Shown here in pieces: positions 1 to 6,785 of a DNA stretch of 12,413 nucleotides. The stretch is taken from NCBI GenBank assembly GCA_002343455.1, contig DDSR01000338.1, forward strand, positions 4,485-16,897, in the 5' to 3' direction. A model generated the notes under the pieces. It did no database searches. It was not told the origin of the DNA and saw nothing but the letters and a program-made list of their open reading frames with translations. Positions within the stretch are counted from its first letter, which is position 1. Each line of letters begins with the position of its first letter. The stretch comes from Deltaproteobacteria bacterium UBA2385. Its GTDB lineage: Bacteria > Myxococcota_A > UBA796 > UBA2385. A program made the position numbers and the translations under genes.

Positions 1-423
1 GCCAACGGCGACATGGTGACGCTGGCGCTGATCCAGGGCGTGGTCAACACCTTCGTCATCTTCCTCTCCCGGGTGATCGGCAGCATCATCGACAAGGCGG
101 TCTTCCGCTCCGAGCGGGGCTACGGCCCCGGCTACTGGATCACCGTGATGGTGCTCGAGGTGCTCTTCGGCATCCTGGCCAGCGTCATCGTGATGTGGTT
201 CAGCCGCCGCCGCGAGTTCCGCGCCGACGCCGGGGCCGCCGCCCTCGAGGGCAAGGACGCGATGATCAGCGCCCTGCTGCGCCTGGGCCAGGGCACCGAG
301 AGCGAGCTGCCGGCGGGGATGAAGGCGATGGGCATCAAGGGGGGCAAGGCGATGGCCCTGTTCTCGACCCACCCGACGATCGAGGCCCGCGTTATGGCCC
401 TGGAGAACCTGAAGGACCGATGA
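1..423 (+). CDS. htpX: HtpX family M48 membrane metalloprotease, 5'-truncated
   Basis: The reading frame enters at the window edge and gives the C-terminal 140 residues of HtpX, an inner-membrane zinc protease that degrades misfolded membrane proteins. The first visible residues ([20 protein letters not shown]) match the segment just after the HExxH active site, so the N-terminus and the two zinc histidines lie outside the window. Two hydrophobic helices are visible at about residues 6-30 and 46-67. They are followed by [10 protein letters not shown], whose Glu (residue 72) is the third zinc ligand in this family. The tail [14 protein letters not shown] is the usual HtpX C-terminal signature. 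Its TGA overlaps the ATG of the next gene (ATGA at 420-423), which suggests translational coupling. The family assignment is secure from residue-level similarity to E. coli HtpX as recalled. It is partial because of the window boundary, with no sign of a mutation. Confidence 0.93.
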   Translation, partial: ANGDMVTLALIQGVVNTFVIFLSRVIGSIIDKAVFRSERGYGPGYWITVMVLEVLFGILASVIVMWFSRRREFRADAGAAALEGKDAMISALLRLGQGTESELPAGMKAMGIKGGKAMALFSTHPTIEARVMALENLKDR

Positions 424-845
424 AACCCACCCAGAAACCCGCCCGCAAGCCTGTCGTCGCCGTCCTCTTCGCCGGGGTCGGCCTGGCGGCCTGCGCCAAA
501 GACCCGGTCCTGACGCACAACCCGCCGCCGCCGCCGCCCGAGCCGCCGACGATGAACCCGCCCCCGCCCGAGCCTCCGCCCGAGCCCGTCTCGACCCTGC
601 CCCTGTGGGAGGACGTCGCCTCCTCCCACCCCGAGGGCGCCACCAACCCGCCCATGCCGGTGCTGGAGGTCAAGGACGGGGCCTGCTACAAGGCCTGGTA
701 CGACCCCCGGGCCATGCCGGTCGAAGCGCGCGGCAAGGGCGCCCGCAAGCTGCCCGAGGGCGAGGAGCCCAAGGGCACCCAGGTCCAGTGTACGCCCGAG
801 CTGCTGGCCAAGGTGATCGACCCGCCGGCTGAGCCCGCCGAGTAG
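420..845 (+). CDS. Small proline-rich lipoprotein, function unknown
   Basis: This 141-residue protein has a basic N-terminus (KPTQKPARK), a hydrophobic stretch at 12-24 and a clear lipobox, Leu22-Ala23-Ala24-Cys25. It should therefore be a signal-peptidase-II lipoprotein. Residue +2 is Ala, so it carries no inner-membrane retention Asp and outer-membrane sorting is likely. Residues 35-56 are nearly all Pro and Glu (runs of PPPPPP and PPPPEPPP), probably a stiff spacer in the periplasm. The C-terminal half has two Cys (near residues 88 and 124) that could form a disulfide, but I recognise no domain. The start is the ATG overlapping the htpX stop. Longer readings of this frame upstream only shadow htpX. 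It ends 3 bp before the next GTG, so the three genes look like one operon. Function is not assigned. Confidence 0.8.
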   Translation: MKPTQKPARKPVVAVLFAGVGLAACAKDPVLTHNPPPPPPEPPTMNPPPPEPPPEPVSTLPLWEDVASSHPEGATNPPMPVLEVKDGACYKAWYDPRAMPVEARGKGARKLPEGEEPKGTQVQCTPELLAKVIDPPAEPAE

Positions 846-848
846 ACG

Positions 849-1502
849 GTGCCCAGCGCGCGCGCCCGCCTGGAGTGGGCCAACCGCGTGCAGGCCGAGT
901 ACCGTTCGGCGGTCTCTGCGGCGCGCACCGTTCACCTGCTGCTGCTCTGCGGCCTGGACGAGGAGCTCGCCCGCGACGGGATGCGCATCGTCACCGACGA
1001 GCTGGACCACGCCCGCCTCAGCCACGAGGTGCGGCTGGCCCTGGGCGGCGGAGATGCGCCCGTCCCGGTCGAGATGGCGGTCCCCGCAGCCTCCCCTCCC
1101 CTGCCGGAGCTCGTCGACCTCGCCGTCCGCGACTTCTGCCTGGGCGAGACCTTCGCCGTGCCTCTGTTCGCCGCGATGCGGCTGGAGAGCACCCTGCCCG
1201 AGGTGCGGGCGGCGCTGGAGCGCATCCTGCGGGACGAGGCCCGGCACCGCCAGTTCGGCTGGGATCTGCTGGACGCGCTGCTGGAAGTAGACGGCGAGAC
1301 CGTCCGGGCGAGGGTGCAGCTGCGGCTGCCCGGCTGGCTGGAGGGCTTCCGACTCGCCTACGGCCTCGGTCCCAGCGCCTCGCCGCTGACCCCGGAAGAA
1401 GAGGCCGCCGGCCTGATGGCCCCCGCTCGTTACAATGAGGTCCACGATCGCTGCCTGGCCGAGGACATCCTCCCTCGGCTGCACGAGCGCGGGATCAGCT
1501 GA
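849..1502 (+). CDS. Ferritin-like (four-helix, diiron-type) domain protein
   Basis: This 217-residue, mostly helical protein has the spacing of a ferritin-like diiron protein. There is an ExxH motif at Glu51-His54 (ELDH) and a second at Glu130-His133 (EARH). A single Glu100 lies in the helix between them ([11 protein letters not shown]), and Glu17 is a candidate ligand in the first helix. Members of this superfamily oxidise or oxygenate substrates, or handle iron; the actual substrate cannot be read from the sequence. There is no signal peptide, so it is probably cytoplasmic. The start is a GTG three bases after the lipoprotein stop. The only good alternative, an ATG at 981, would delete helix 1. 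The gene overlaps the convergent pgm by 8 bp. I am confident of the fold, but not of any particular enzyme family. Confidence 0.78.
   Translation: MPSARARLEWANRVQAEYRSAVSAARTVHLLLLCGLDEELARDGMRIVTDELDHARLSHEVRLALGGGDAPVPVEMAVPAASPPLPELVDLAVRDFCLGETFAVPLFAAMRLESTLPEVRAALERILRDEARHRQFGWDLLDALLEVDGETVRARVQLRLPGWLEGFRLAYGLGPSASPLTPEEEAAGLMAPARYNEVHDRCLAEDILPRLHERGIS
1495..1502. other. Overlapping convergent stop codons in an 8-bp palindrome
   Basis: TCAGCTGA is its own reverse complement. The TGA at 1500-1502 ends the ferritin-like gene on the plus strand. The TGA read from 1497 to 1495 on the minus strand ends pgm. The two genes therefore overlap tail to tail by exactly 8 bp and there is no room for a terminator between them. 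Confidence 0.9.
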
Positions 1503-3105
1503 CCGCCGCCAGCACGGCCTGGGCCTCCTCCACCACCTGGGCGAGGTGCTCGGCCGAGACGAAGCTCTCGGCGTAGAGCTTGGCGATCGCCTCGGTGCCC
1601 GAGGGCCTCGCGGCGAACCAGGCGTCGGCGGTCTGCACCTTCAGCCCCCCGATGGCCGCGCCGTTGCCCGGGGCGTGGGTCAGGATGTGATCGATCGGCT
1701 GGCCGGCCAGCGTCTTCACGCGGATGTCCGAGGGCGAGAGCGCCGCCAGGGCGGCCTTCTGGGCGGCGTCGACCGGGGTGTCCACCCGCGTGCTGTACGA
1801 GGTCCCGTGGGCGGCCTCCAGCAAGGCGTACTGCTCGCCCGGGTCGCGGCCGGCGCGGGCCGTGATCTCCGCCGCCAGCAGACAGAGCAGGATGCCGTCC
1901 TTGTCGGTCGTCCAGGCCGAGCCGTCCCGGCGAAGGAAGCTGGCCCCCGCGCTCTCCTCGCCGCCGAAGCCGAGCGTGCCGCCCAGCAGACCCTCGACGA
2001 ACCACTTGAAGCCCACCGGCACCTCGACCAGGGGCCGACCGAGCGAGGCCGCCACGCGGTCGATCATGGCGCTGCTGACGACCGTCTTGCCCACGCCCGC
2101 GCTGGAGGCCCAGCCCGGACGGTGACGGAAGAGGTGGTCGATCGCGACCGCCAGGAAGTGGTTGGGGGGCAGCAGCCCGCGGCTGGGCGTGACGATGCCG
2201 TGCCGGTCGAAGTCGGGATCGTTGCCGAAGGCGAGATCGAAGCGGTCCCGCAGGCCGATCAGCCGGGCCATGGCCGGGGGCGAGCTGCAGTCCATGCGGA
2301 TCTTGCCGTCGTGGTCCAGGCTCATGAAGGCAAAACGTGGATCGACGGTCTCGTCGACGACGGTGATGTCCAGCCCCCAGCGCTCCGCGATCCGTCCCCA
2401 GTAAGCCACCCCCGAGCCGCCCAGGGGATCGGCGCCCAGGCGCAGGCCGGCGGCGTGGACGAGCTCCAGGTCCAGGACCGTGCCCAGGTCCTCGACGTAG
2501 GGCGTGATGAAGTCGTGGGGCCGACCCTGGGCATCGGGGCTACGGCGCACCCCCGCCAGGCCCGCCGCCAGCAGCTCGTTGGCCCGCTGCTGGATGGGGC
2601 CGGTCACCTCGGTCCCGGCCGGCCCGCCATGGGGCGGGTTGTACTTGAAGCCGCCGTCCCGGGGCGGGTTGTGGGAGGGCGTGATGACGATGCCATCGGC
2701 CCGGGCGCCGCCTGAACGGTTGGCGCAGAGGATGGCGTGCGAGATCACCGGGGTCGGGGTGAAGCCGCCGTCCTGGTCGACCCGCACGTCGACGCCGTTG
2801 GCGACCAGGACCTCCACCGCGCTGCGCCGGGCGGGCTCGGACAGGGCGTGGGTGTCCACCCCCAGGAAGAGCGGCCCGTCGTAGCCCTGGGCCGCCCGCC
2901 ACTCACAGAGGGCCTGGGTGATCGCCAGGACGTGGGCCTCGTTGAAGCTGGAGTCCAGGGCGCTGCCCCGGTGACCCGAGGTGCCGAAGGCGACCCGCTG
3001 CGCGGGCTGCCGGGGGTCGGGGACGAGGTCCTGGTAGGCCGCCAGCAGGGCGGGCAGATCGATCAGGGCAGAGGAGGGCGCGGGCTGACCGGCGAGGGGG
3101 TGCAT
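1495..3105 (-). CDS. pgm: Phosphoglucomutase (alpha-D-glucose phosphate-specific)
   Basis: This 536-residue enzyme interconverts glucose-1-phosphate and glucose-6-phosphate, linking glycolysis with glycogen and nucleotide-sugar synthesis. It follows E. coli Pgm almost end to end, from AGQPA near the N-terminus and [10 protein letters not shown] at 40-49. The phosphoserine loop ITPSHNPP has its nucleophile at Ser144. The metal loop DPDFDRHG is at 296-303, the sugar-specificity loop [10 protein letters not shown] at 381-390, and the phosphate-binding RPSGTE at 500-505. I chose the ATG at 3105 because GGAG lies 5 nt upstream and the N-terminus then matches the E. coli protein. A TTG seven codons earlier (3126) is in frame but has no ribosome binding site. 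It is transcribed alone, divergent from rnd, and converges with the ferritin-like gene. Length and all catalytic motifs are normal. Confidence 0.97.
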   Translation of the reverse strand: MHPLAGQPAPSSALIDLPALLAAYQDLVPDPRQPAQRVAFGTSGHRGSALDSSFNEAHVLAITQALCEWRAAQGYDGPLFLGVDTHALSEPARRSAVEVLVANGVDVRVDQDGGFTPTPVISHAILCANRSGGARADGIVITPSHNPPRDGGFKYNPPHGGPAGTEVTGPIQQRANELLAAGLAGVRRSPDAQGRPHDFITPYVEDLGTVLDLELVHAAGLRLGADPLGGSGVAYWGRIAERWGLDITVVDETVDPRFAFMSLDHDGKIRMDCSSPPAMARLIGLRDRFDLAFGNDPDFDRHGIVTPSRGLLPPNHFLAVAIDHLFRHRPGWASSAGVGKTVVSSAMIDRVAASLGRPLVEVPVGFKWFVEGLLGGTLGFGGEESAGASFLRRDGSAWTTDKDGILLCLLAAEITARAGRDPGEQYALLEAAHGTSYSTRVDTPVDAAQKAALAALSPSDIRVKTLAGQPIDHILTHAPGNGAAIGGLKVQTADAWFAARPSGTEAIAKLYAESFVSAEHLAQVVEEAQAVLAAVS

Positions 3106-3110
3106 CGGGT

Positions 3111-3143
3111 CTCCGGGGTGGAGCAAGCCCTATCGCCCCGGAG
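3111..3143. promoter_or_regulatory. Divergent pgm/rnd region with SD-containing inverted repeat
   Basis: The 53-bp gap between the pgm start (3105) and the rnd start (3159) must hold both transcription starts or overlap them. CTCCGGGG (3111-3118) and CCCCGGAG (3136-3143) form a perfect 8-bp inverted repeat with a 17-bp spacer. Read on its own strand, each arm contributes the Shine-Dalgarno GGAG of the gene it precedes: 5 nt before the pgm ATG, and GGAGG about 14 nt before the rnd ATG. The symmetry may simply be two ribosome binding sites of the same type facing each other. I see no convincing -35/-10 pair. Confidence 0.5.
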
Positions 3144-3158
3144 GGGATACCCGCAGCC

Positions 3159-4049
3159 ATGCTGATCACCGACACGCCCACGCTGGCCCGCTTCTGCGAC
3201 TCGCTCCGCGACGCGCCGCACCTCTCCATCGACACCGAGTTCTGGCGGCAGCGGACCTATTACCCGCAGCTCTGCCTGGTCCAGGTCGGCCACCTCGACA
3301 CGGTCGGGGCCATCGATCCCCTGGCGCCCGGGATCGACCTCAGCCCCCTGAAGGAGCTGCTGCTCTCGCCCAGCTCGACCAAGGTGCTTCACGCCGCCGG
3401 TCAGGATCTCGAGGTCCTGCTGCTGACCTTCGGGGCGGTGCCGACCCCCCTCTTCGACACCCAGGTCGCCGCCAAGGCGCTGGGCCTCGGCGATCAGCCC
3501 GGCTACGCCGCGCTGGTCCTGGACCTGCTGGGCCTGACGCTGGACAAGGGCTCGCAGTTCATGGACTGGACCCGGCGGCCCCTCTCCGATGTGCAGCTCG
3601 AGTACGCCCTCGACGATGTCCGCCACCTGGATCGCATGTACCCGATGATGAAGGCGCGCCTGGAGGAGGAGGACAAGGTCGGCGACTTCCGCGCCAAGAT
3701 GCGGGCGGCCGAGGACCCCGAGCGCTACCGGATGCAGCCCGAGCGGGCCTGGAAGCGGGTCAAGATCCGCCGCCCGACCCCCCGCGCCCTGGCCGTGCTG
3801 CGCGAGGTGGCCGCCTGGCGCGAAGAGCAGGCGATGAGCCGGGACATCCCGCGCCCCTGGCTCCTCAACGACGCCGGCCTGATCGACCTGGCCACAAAGC
3901 CCCCGACCACCCGGGCCGAGCTGGCCGCCCTGAAGAACATCACCGAGAAGCTGGCCCGCAGCCCCCTGGGAGACGACCTGCTCGCGGCGGTAGCCCGCGG
4001 TCTGCAGGCCGCCAATCGGGAACAGGGGGATCGTCCCAGGTCCCCGTGA
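3159..4049 (+). CDS. rnd: Ribonuclease D-like 3'-5' exonuclease with HRDC domain
   Basis: This 296-residue protein has a DEDDy exonuclease domain followed by one HRDC domain. Exo I is IDTEF with Asp25 and Glu27. Exo II is HAAGQDLEVL with Asp83. Exo III is YALDD with Tyr149 and Asp153. The stretch DWTRRPLSDVQLEYALDDVRHL is characteristic of RNase D. Residues about 204-283 match an HRDC nucleic-acid-binding domain. RNase D trims the 3' ends of tRNA precursors and other small structured RNAs in the cytoplasm. At 296 residues it is shorter than the E. coli enzyme, which carries two HRDC-like domains; single-HRDC forms are common. The start ATG at 3159 is preceded by GGAGG at a rather long spacing. 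It is divergent from pgm and followed by two hairpins. A general DEDD exonuclease role other than tRNA maturation is possible. Confidence 0.93.
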   Translation: MLITDTPTLARFCDSLRDAPHLSIDTEFWRQRTYYPQLCLVQVGHLDTVGAIDPLAPGIDLSPLKELLLSPSSTKVLHAAGQDLEVLLLTFGAVPTPLFDTQVAAKALGLGDQPGYAALVLDLLGLTLDKGSQFMDWTRRPLSDVQLEYALDDVRHLDRMYPMMKARLEEEDKVGDFRAKMRAAEDPERYRMQPERAWKRVKIRRPTPRALAVLREVAAWREEQAMSRDIPRPWLLNDAGLIDLATKPPTTRAELAALKNITEKLARSPLGDDLLAAVARGLQAANREQGDRPRSP

Positions 4050-4080
4050 CCCCGGAGGGGGGAGGTCCAGGGAGGAGCGG

Positions 4081-4112
4081 TTGGCCCGGGAGGGCGAAGC
4101 CCGGAGGGCCAA
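4081..4112. terminator. Imperfect hairpin between convergent rnd and nosZ
   Basis: The outer arms TTGGCCC (4081-4087) and GGGCCAA (4106-4112) enclose an inner stem GGGC-GAA-GCCC (4092-4102), so the whole segment folds as a long GC-rich hairpin. It lies 32 bp past the rnd stop and about 60 bp past the nosZ stop on the other strand. There is no T-tract on either side, so it is not a textbook intrinsic terminator. It could instead be a REP-like dispersed repeat unit. Confidence 0.45.
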
Positions 4113-4130
4113 CTGCGACGAGCGGACCGT

Positions 4131-4156
4131 GGGGGGAACCTGGAGGGGTTCCCCCC
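4131..4156. terminator. Strong hairpin, probable bidirectional terminator
   Basis: GGGGGGAACC (4131-4140) and GGTTCCCCCC (4147-4156) form a perfect 10-bp stem with a 6-base loop. It starts 15 bp past the nosZ stop codon on the minus strand and about 80 bp past the rnd stop on the plus strand. No uridine tract follows in either direction, so termination by this structure alone is inferred, not shown. It is the second of two adjacent hairpins filling the 121-bp gap between the convergent genes. Confidence 0.55.
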
Positions 4157-4170
4157 TGGAAGAGACCAGC

Positions 4171-6096
4171 TCAGGCCTCGACGATCAACCGGCCACGCAT
4201 CTCGAGGTGCATCGCGTGGCAGAACCAGGTGCAGTAGTACCAGTACACGCCCGGCTCCCCGGCCGTGAACGTCGCCGACTGCGTGTCCTGGGGGTTGATC
4301 AAGAAGTTGACGTCGTGCTGCGTGACACAGAGCCCGTGGGCGAGGTCCTCGACGCTGTCGCGGTTGGTGACGATGAACTGCACCTCGTCGCCGCTCTTGA
4401 CCCGCACCTCGGTCAGGCCGAACTTGGGCGCCTGGCTGATCATGTAGACCCGGACCTTCTTGCCGTCGCGGATGACCTTGTTGTCGTCCATCAGCTTGAC
4501 GCCGTCCTTGGCGGCCCACTCCTCGTACATCTTGAAGCGGTCGTCCTTGCGGTCCTGGACCTTGATCGTCTTGATCAGATCCTTGCGGACGATGACGGCG
4601 TCGTGGGGCTCAGGTGCCGTCGGCCCGTCGTGGATCAGGTCCAGCTTGTCGTCGCTGATGTCGATCAGCTGGTCGTTCTCGGGGTGCAGCAGGCCGACGG
4701 GGAGGAAGCGGTCCTTGCTGAACTTGCACAGCGCCACCAGCCACTTGCCGTCGGCCTCCTTGGTCTCGGACATCGAGGCGTTGGTGTGGCCGACCTGGTA
4801 GTGCACATCGAGCTTGGCGACGATCGGATCGACCTGCTCGCCCTTGTAGGCGCGGATCGCCTTGTCGATGTTCCACTTGGTCATGACCGAGTCGAGGAAG
4901 ATCGAGGTGTAGGCGTTGCCGCGGCCGTCAAAGGCCGTGTGCAGGGGGCCCAGTCCGACCTCGGGCTGGGCGACCACGGCGTCGGCGACCTTGATCTTGC
5001 CGGCGAAGACGTCGGCCAGCCGGGAGATCTCCACGACCGTCACGGTCGGCGACAGCTTGCCGCACATGACCGCGTACTTGCCGTCCGGCGAGATGTTGAC
5101 GCCGTGCGGGCTCTTCGGCACCGGCACCCGGACCACGAACTCGTTGTCTCCCCCGCGGGCGTCGACCACGGGGGCCTTGCTGGTCCCGACCGTCATGGTC
5201 TTTCCGGCGTCGACGGCGGCCTGGATGGCCTTCAGGTTGAAGCACCAGACCCAGTCCTGGTCTGCACCCATCATCTCTTCGAGGGTGACGCCGCCCTCGG
5301 AGTTGTAGCAGCAGGCGAAGCTGTAGTCGCCGGTGTAGTCGGTCGCGCACAGATCGAGGTTTCCATCGACCATGCACTGCCACTTGACCTCCATCGTCTC
5401 GCCGTCGATGGCCGTGTGCATCGCGGCGTACTTCTTCGGATCGTCCATGTCCCGCCCGTCGTTGGGCATGGGGGTGCGGAATTCGGAGTTGCACAGCACC
5501 AGCCCGGTCTTGTGGCGCTGCGGGAAGATGCCGTGGGTGCCCTGCGAGTTGGGGATGTCGACGATCTTGTCGGTCTCCATCGTCTCCAGCCGGATCCGAG
5601 CCAGCCGCGCGGTGGCCTTGTCGTTGACGTAGGCGTAGCGCCCGTCGTAGGTGCCGTCGGTGTAGGAGAGGTGGACGTGGTGCGTGTCGCCCATCGTCCT
5701 GCCCTTCAGCAGCGCCTTGCTGAAGTCGGTCTGGCCCCAGCCCGTGGCGCTGTCGCGGTTGAAGACCGGGATGCGCTTCAGCTCCCGCATCGAGGGCACG
5801 CCCAGGATCCGGACCTCGCCGCTCTGTCCGCCCGACCAGAAGCCGTAGTAGTCGTCGTGCTTGCCGGGGGGGACGTGGGTCTTGTTCGAGGCGTGGGCGT
5901 CGGGCGCCGCCGGAGCGGTCCCGCCCCCGGGCGCCTGCGAGGTGGTGGTGCCACCGGTGCAGGCCGAGAGGCTCCACGCCATGGCTCCTCCGCCGACGAG
6001 GGCGGTGCTCAGGCCGAGGAATCGCCTGCGGCTGGCGTCGTCCGTCGCAGGAGGCGCGGGGGTGGGAGCGGGGGGCGCAGGCTTGTCAGCGGACAT
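4171..6096 (-). CDS. nosZ: Nitrous oxide reductase, Tat-type with lipobox
   Basis: This 641-residue enzyme reduces N2O to N2, the last step of denitrification. The seven histidines of the CuZ cluster are all present: His139-His140 (DTHH), His188, His331 (PHG), His386 (PLH), His437 and His498 (EPHD). The C-terminal cupredoxin domain has the CuA ligands His587, Cys622, Trp624, Cys626, His630 and Met633 (CTWFCHAMHLEM). The N-terminus has a twin-arginine motif SRRRFLGLS (22-30), typical of clade I (Tat-exported) NosZ. A hydrophobic stretch then ends in a lipobox, Leu43-Ser44-Ala45-Cys46, followed by a Gly/Thr/Pro/Ala-rich tether (47-77). It may therefore be a membrane-anchored lipoprotein. The ATG at 6096 has AAAGGAG six bases upstream; upstream in-frame sequence has no such site. 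It lies 143 bp downstream of the regA-like gene on the same strand. No nosR, nosD, nosF, nosY or nosL is in the window. Confidence 0.97.
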   Translation of the reverse strand: MSADKPAPPAPTPAPPATDDASRRRFLGLSTALVGGGAMAWSLSACTGGTTTSQAPGGGTAPAAPDAHASNKTHVPPGKHDDYYGFWSGGQSGEVRILGVPSMRELKRIPVFNRDSATGWGQTDFSKALLKGRTMGDTHHVHLSYTDGTYDGRYAYVNDKATARLARIRLETMETDKIVDIPNSQGTHGIFPQRHKTGLVLCNSEFRTPMPNDGRDMDDPKKYAAMHTAIDGETMEVKWQCMVDGNLDLCATDYTGDYSFACCYNSEGGVTLEEMMGADQDWVWCFNLKAIQAAVDAGKTMTVGTSKAPVVDARGGDNEFVVRVPVPKSPHGVNISPDGKYAVMCGKLSPTVTVVEISRLADVFAGKIKVADAVVAQPEVGLGPLHTAFDGRGNAYTSIFLDSVMTKWNIDKAIRAYKGEQVDPIVAKLDVHYQVGHTNASMSETKEADGKWLVALCKFSKDRFLPVGLLHPENDQLIDISDDKLDLIHDGPTAPEPHDAVIVRKDLIKTIKVQDRKDDRFKMYEEWAAKDGVKLMDDNKVIRDGKKVRVYMISQAPKFGLTEVRVKSGDEVQFIVTNRDSVEDLAHGLCVTQHDVNFLINPQDTQSATFTAGEPGVYWYYCTWFCHAMHLEMRGRLIVEA

Positions 6097-6102
6097 CGGA
6101 GT

Positions 6103-6109
6103 CTCCTTT
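6103..6109 (-). promoter_or_regulatory. nosZ ribosome binding site
   Basis: On the minus strand AAAGGAG is followed by six bases and the nosZ ATG at 6096. The same leader, AAAGGAGACYCCGATG, precedes the YtkA-like gene at 8145 with one base difference. This site decides the nosZ start in favour of the protein beginning MSADKP. Confidence 0.85.
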
Positions 6110-6126
6110 GAGGGGACCCTCGCCGA

Positions 6127-6142
6127 TGCACGAGCCGTGCCA
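6127..6142 (-). promoter_or_regulatory. Candidate sigma-54 (-24/-12) promoter of nosZ
   Basis: Read on the minus strand the segment is TGGCACGGCTCGTGCA. The RpoN consensus is TGGCACG-N4-TTGCA; the match is 11 of 12 fixed positions with the correct spacing between GG and GC. The -12 GC falls at 6128-6129, which predicts transcription from about 6116 and a leader of about 20 nt that just contains the Shine-Dalgarno. I saw no comparable -35/-10 pair in the 143-bp gap. A sigma-54 promoter needs an AAA+ activator, which is not in the window. Confidence 0.5.
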
Positions 6143-6159
6143 TGCGGCAGAATGCCGCA
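6143..6159. promoter_or_regulatory. 17-bp palindrome matching RegA/PrrA/RegR box
   Basis: TGCGGCA-GAA-TGCCGCA is a perfect inverted repeat with 7-bp arms. The minus-strand core GCGGCATTCTGCCGC fits every fixed position of the RegR-type box GNGRCRTTNNGNCGC, as I remember that consensus. It lies immediately upstream of the -24 element of the candidate nosZ promoter and just downstream of a regA-like gene, so binding by that regulator is the natural reading. Nearby, GCACGCGTGC at 6212-6221 is a second, shorter palindrome with no known match. Confidence 0.6.
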
Positions 6160-6239
6160 GTGGGCCTTAAGACAGACTCTGCACTCCACTATGATTGTGC
6201 CAAACCGCCCAGCACGCGTGCGAAATGGCCCATCCACGC

Positions 6240-6785
6240 TCAGGCCCGAGGCGGGTACCGCTGGAGCTTCCGTTGCAGGGTCCGTCGATGCAGGCCCAGG
6301 CGCCGTGCGGCCTCCGAGATGTTGCCCCCGGCCTCGGCCAGGACCTCCTGGATGCGCTCCCACTCGGTGCGAGCCAGGCTGGGGCTGCTCCAGTCCTCGT
6401 CCTCGACCTCCTGCAGCGGCGAGCTGCGCCCCCGGGCGAAGGCGGCCAGGACCTCGTCGGCGTCGGCGGGCTTGGTCAGGTAGCCGCGCGCGCCCAGGCG
6501 GACGGCGTCGACCGCGGTGGCGATGCTGCCGTAGCCGGTCAGCACGATGATCTCCAGCTCCGGGTGGCCCTCGGCCAGCTGCCGGATCAGCTCCAGCCCG
6601 CTCATCCCGGGCATGCGCAGGTCGACCACCGCCATCTTCGGCAGGAAGTCGAGGGCCACCGCCAGGGCCTGGGTCCCGTCGCAGGCGGTGCGCACCTCGT
6701 AGCCCCGGTCCTCCAGGGCCAGGGCCAGCCGCTCGCGCAGGCTCTCGTCGTCGTCTACCAGCAGCAGTCGTGCTCGTGGGGTCAC
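6240..6785 (-). CDS. regA: RegA/PrrA/ActR-family redox response regulator
   Basis: This 181-residue regulator has a receiver domain (about 6-118) and a short C-terminal helix-turn-helix. The acidic pair is Asp11-Asp12, the phosphoacceptor is Asp55 in VVDLRMPG, and the switch residues are Thr83 (VLTGYG) and Lys105 (TKPAD). The C-terminus NISEAARRLGLHRRTLQRKL (155-174) is the Fis-like DNA-binding helix set of RegA, and receiver motifs such as VLTGYGSIATAV are also nearly identical to RegA. Family members respond to the redox state through a RegB kinase and control respiration, photosynthesis, nitrogen fixation and denitrification genes. The start is a GTG at 6785 that overlaps the kinase stop (GTGA), with GGAG seven bases upstream. 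nosZ follows after 143 bp on the same strand. The gene symbol is by family resemblance. Confidence 0.92.
   Translation of the reverse strand: MTPRARLLLVDDDESLRERLALALEDRGYEVRTACDGTQALAVALDFLPKMAVVDLRMPGMSGLELIRQLAEGHPELEIIVLTGYGSIATAVDAVRLGARGYLTKPADADEVLAAFARGRSSPLQEVEDEDWSSPSLARTEWERIQEVLAEAGGNISEAARRLGLHRRTLQRKLQRYPPRA

Noticed and set aside
132..1484. Long minus-strand frame (450 codons) opposite htpX, the lipoprotein and the ferritin-like gene
   Set aside because: It crosses three real genes, its composition is dominated by Gly, Arg, Leu and Gln, and it has no signature. It is a by-product of codon bias.
3106..3126. TTG start for pgm giving seven extra residues
   Set aside because: It has no Shine-Dalgarno, whereas the ATG at 3105 has GGAG at the right distance and matches the usual Pgm N-terminus.
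4046..4237. Small plus-strand frame (63 codons) over the rnd/nosZ gap
   Set aside because: It runs through both hairpins and into the nosZ coding region, and the product is repetitive Gly/Pro-rich sequence without a ribosome binding site.
4081..6111. Long open frame (676 codons) on the plus strand antisense to nosZ
   Set aside because: It is the GC-rich shadow of nosZ. The product is low-complexity Val/Asp/Leu/Gly/His with no domain, while the opposite strand encodes NosZ with every copper ligand.
6186..6203. TTGGCACAA-like sequence before nosZ as an FNR/NNR box
   Set aside because: The arms do not form TTGAT-N4-ATCAA or a similar symmetric site. The sigma-54 and RegA-type motifs nearer the start fit better.
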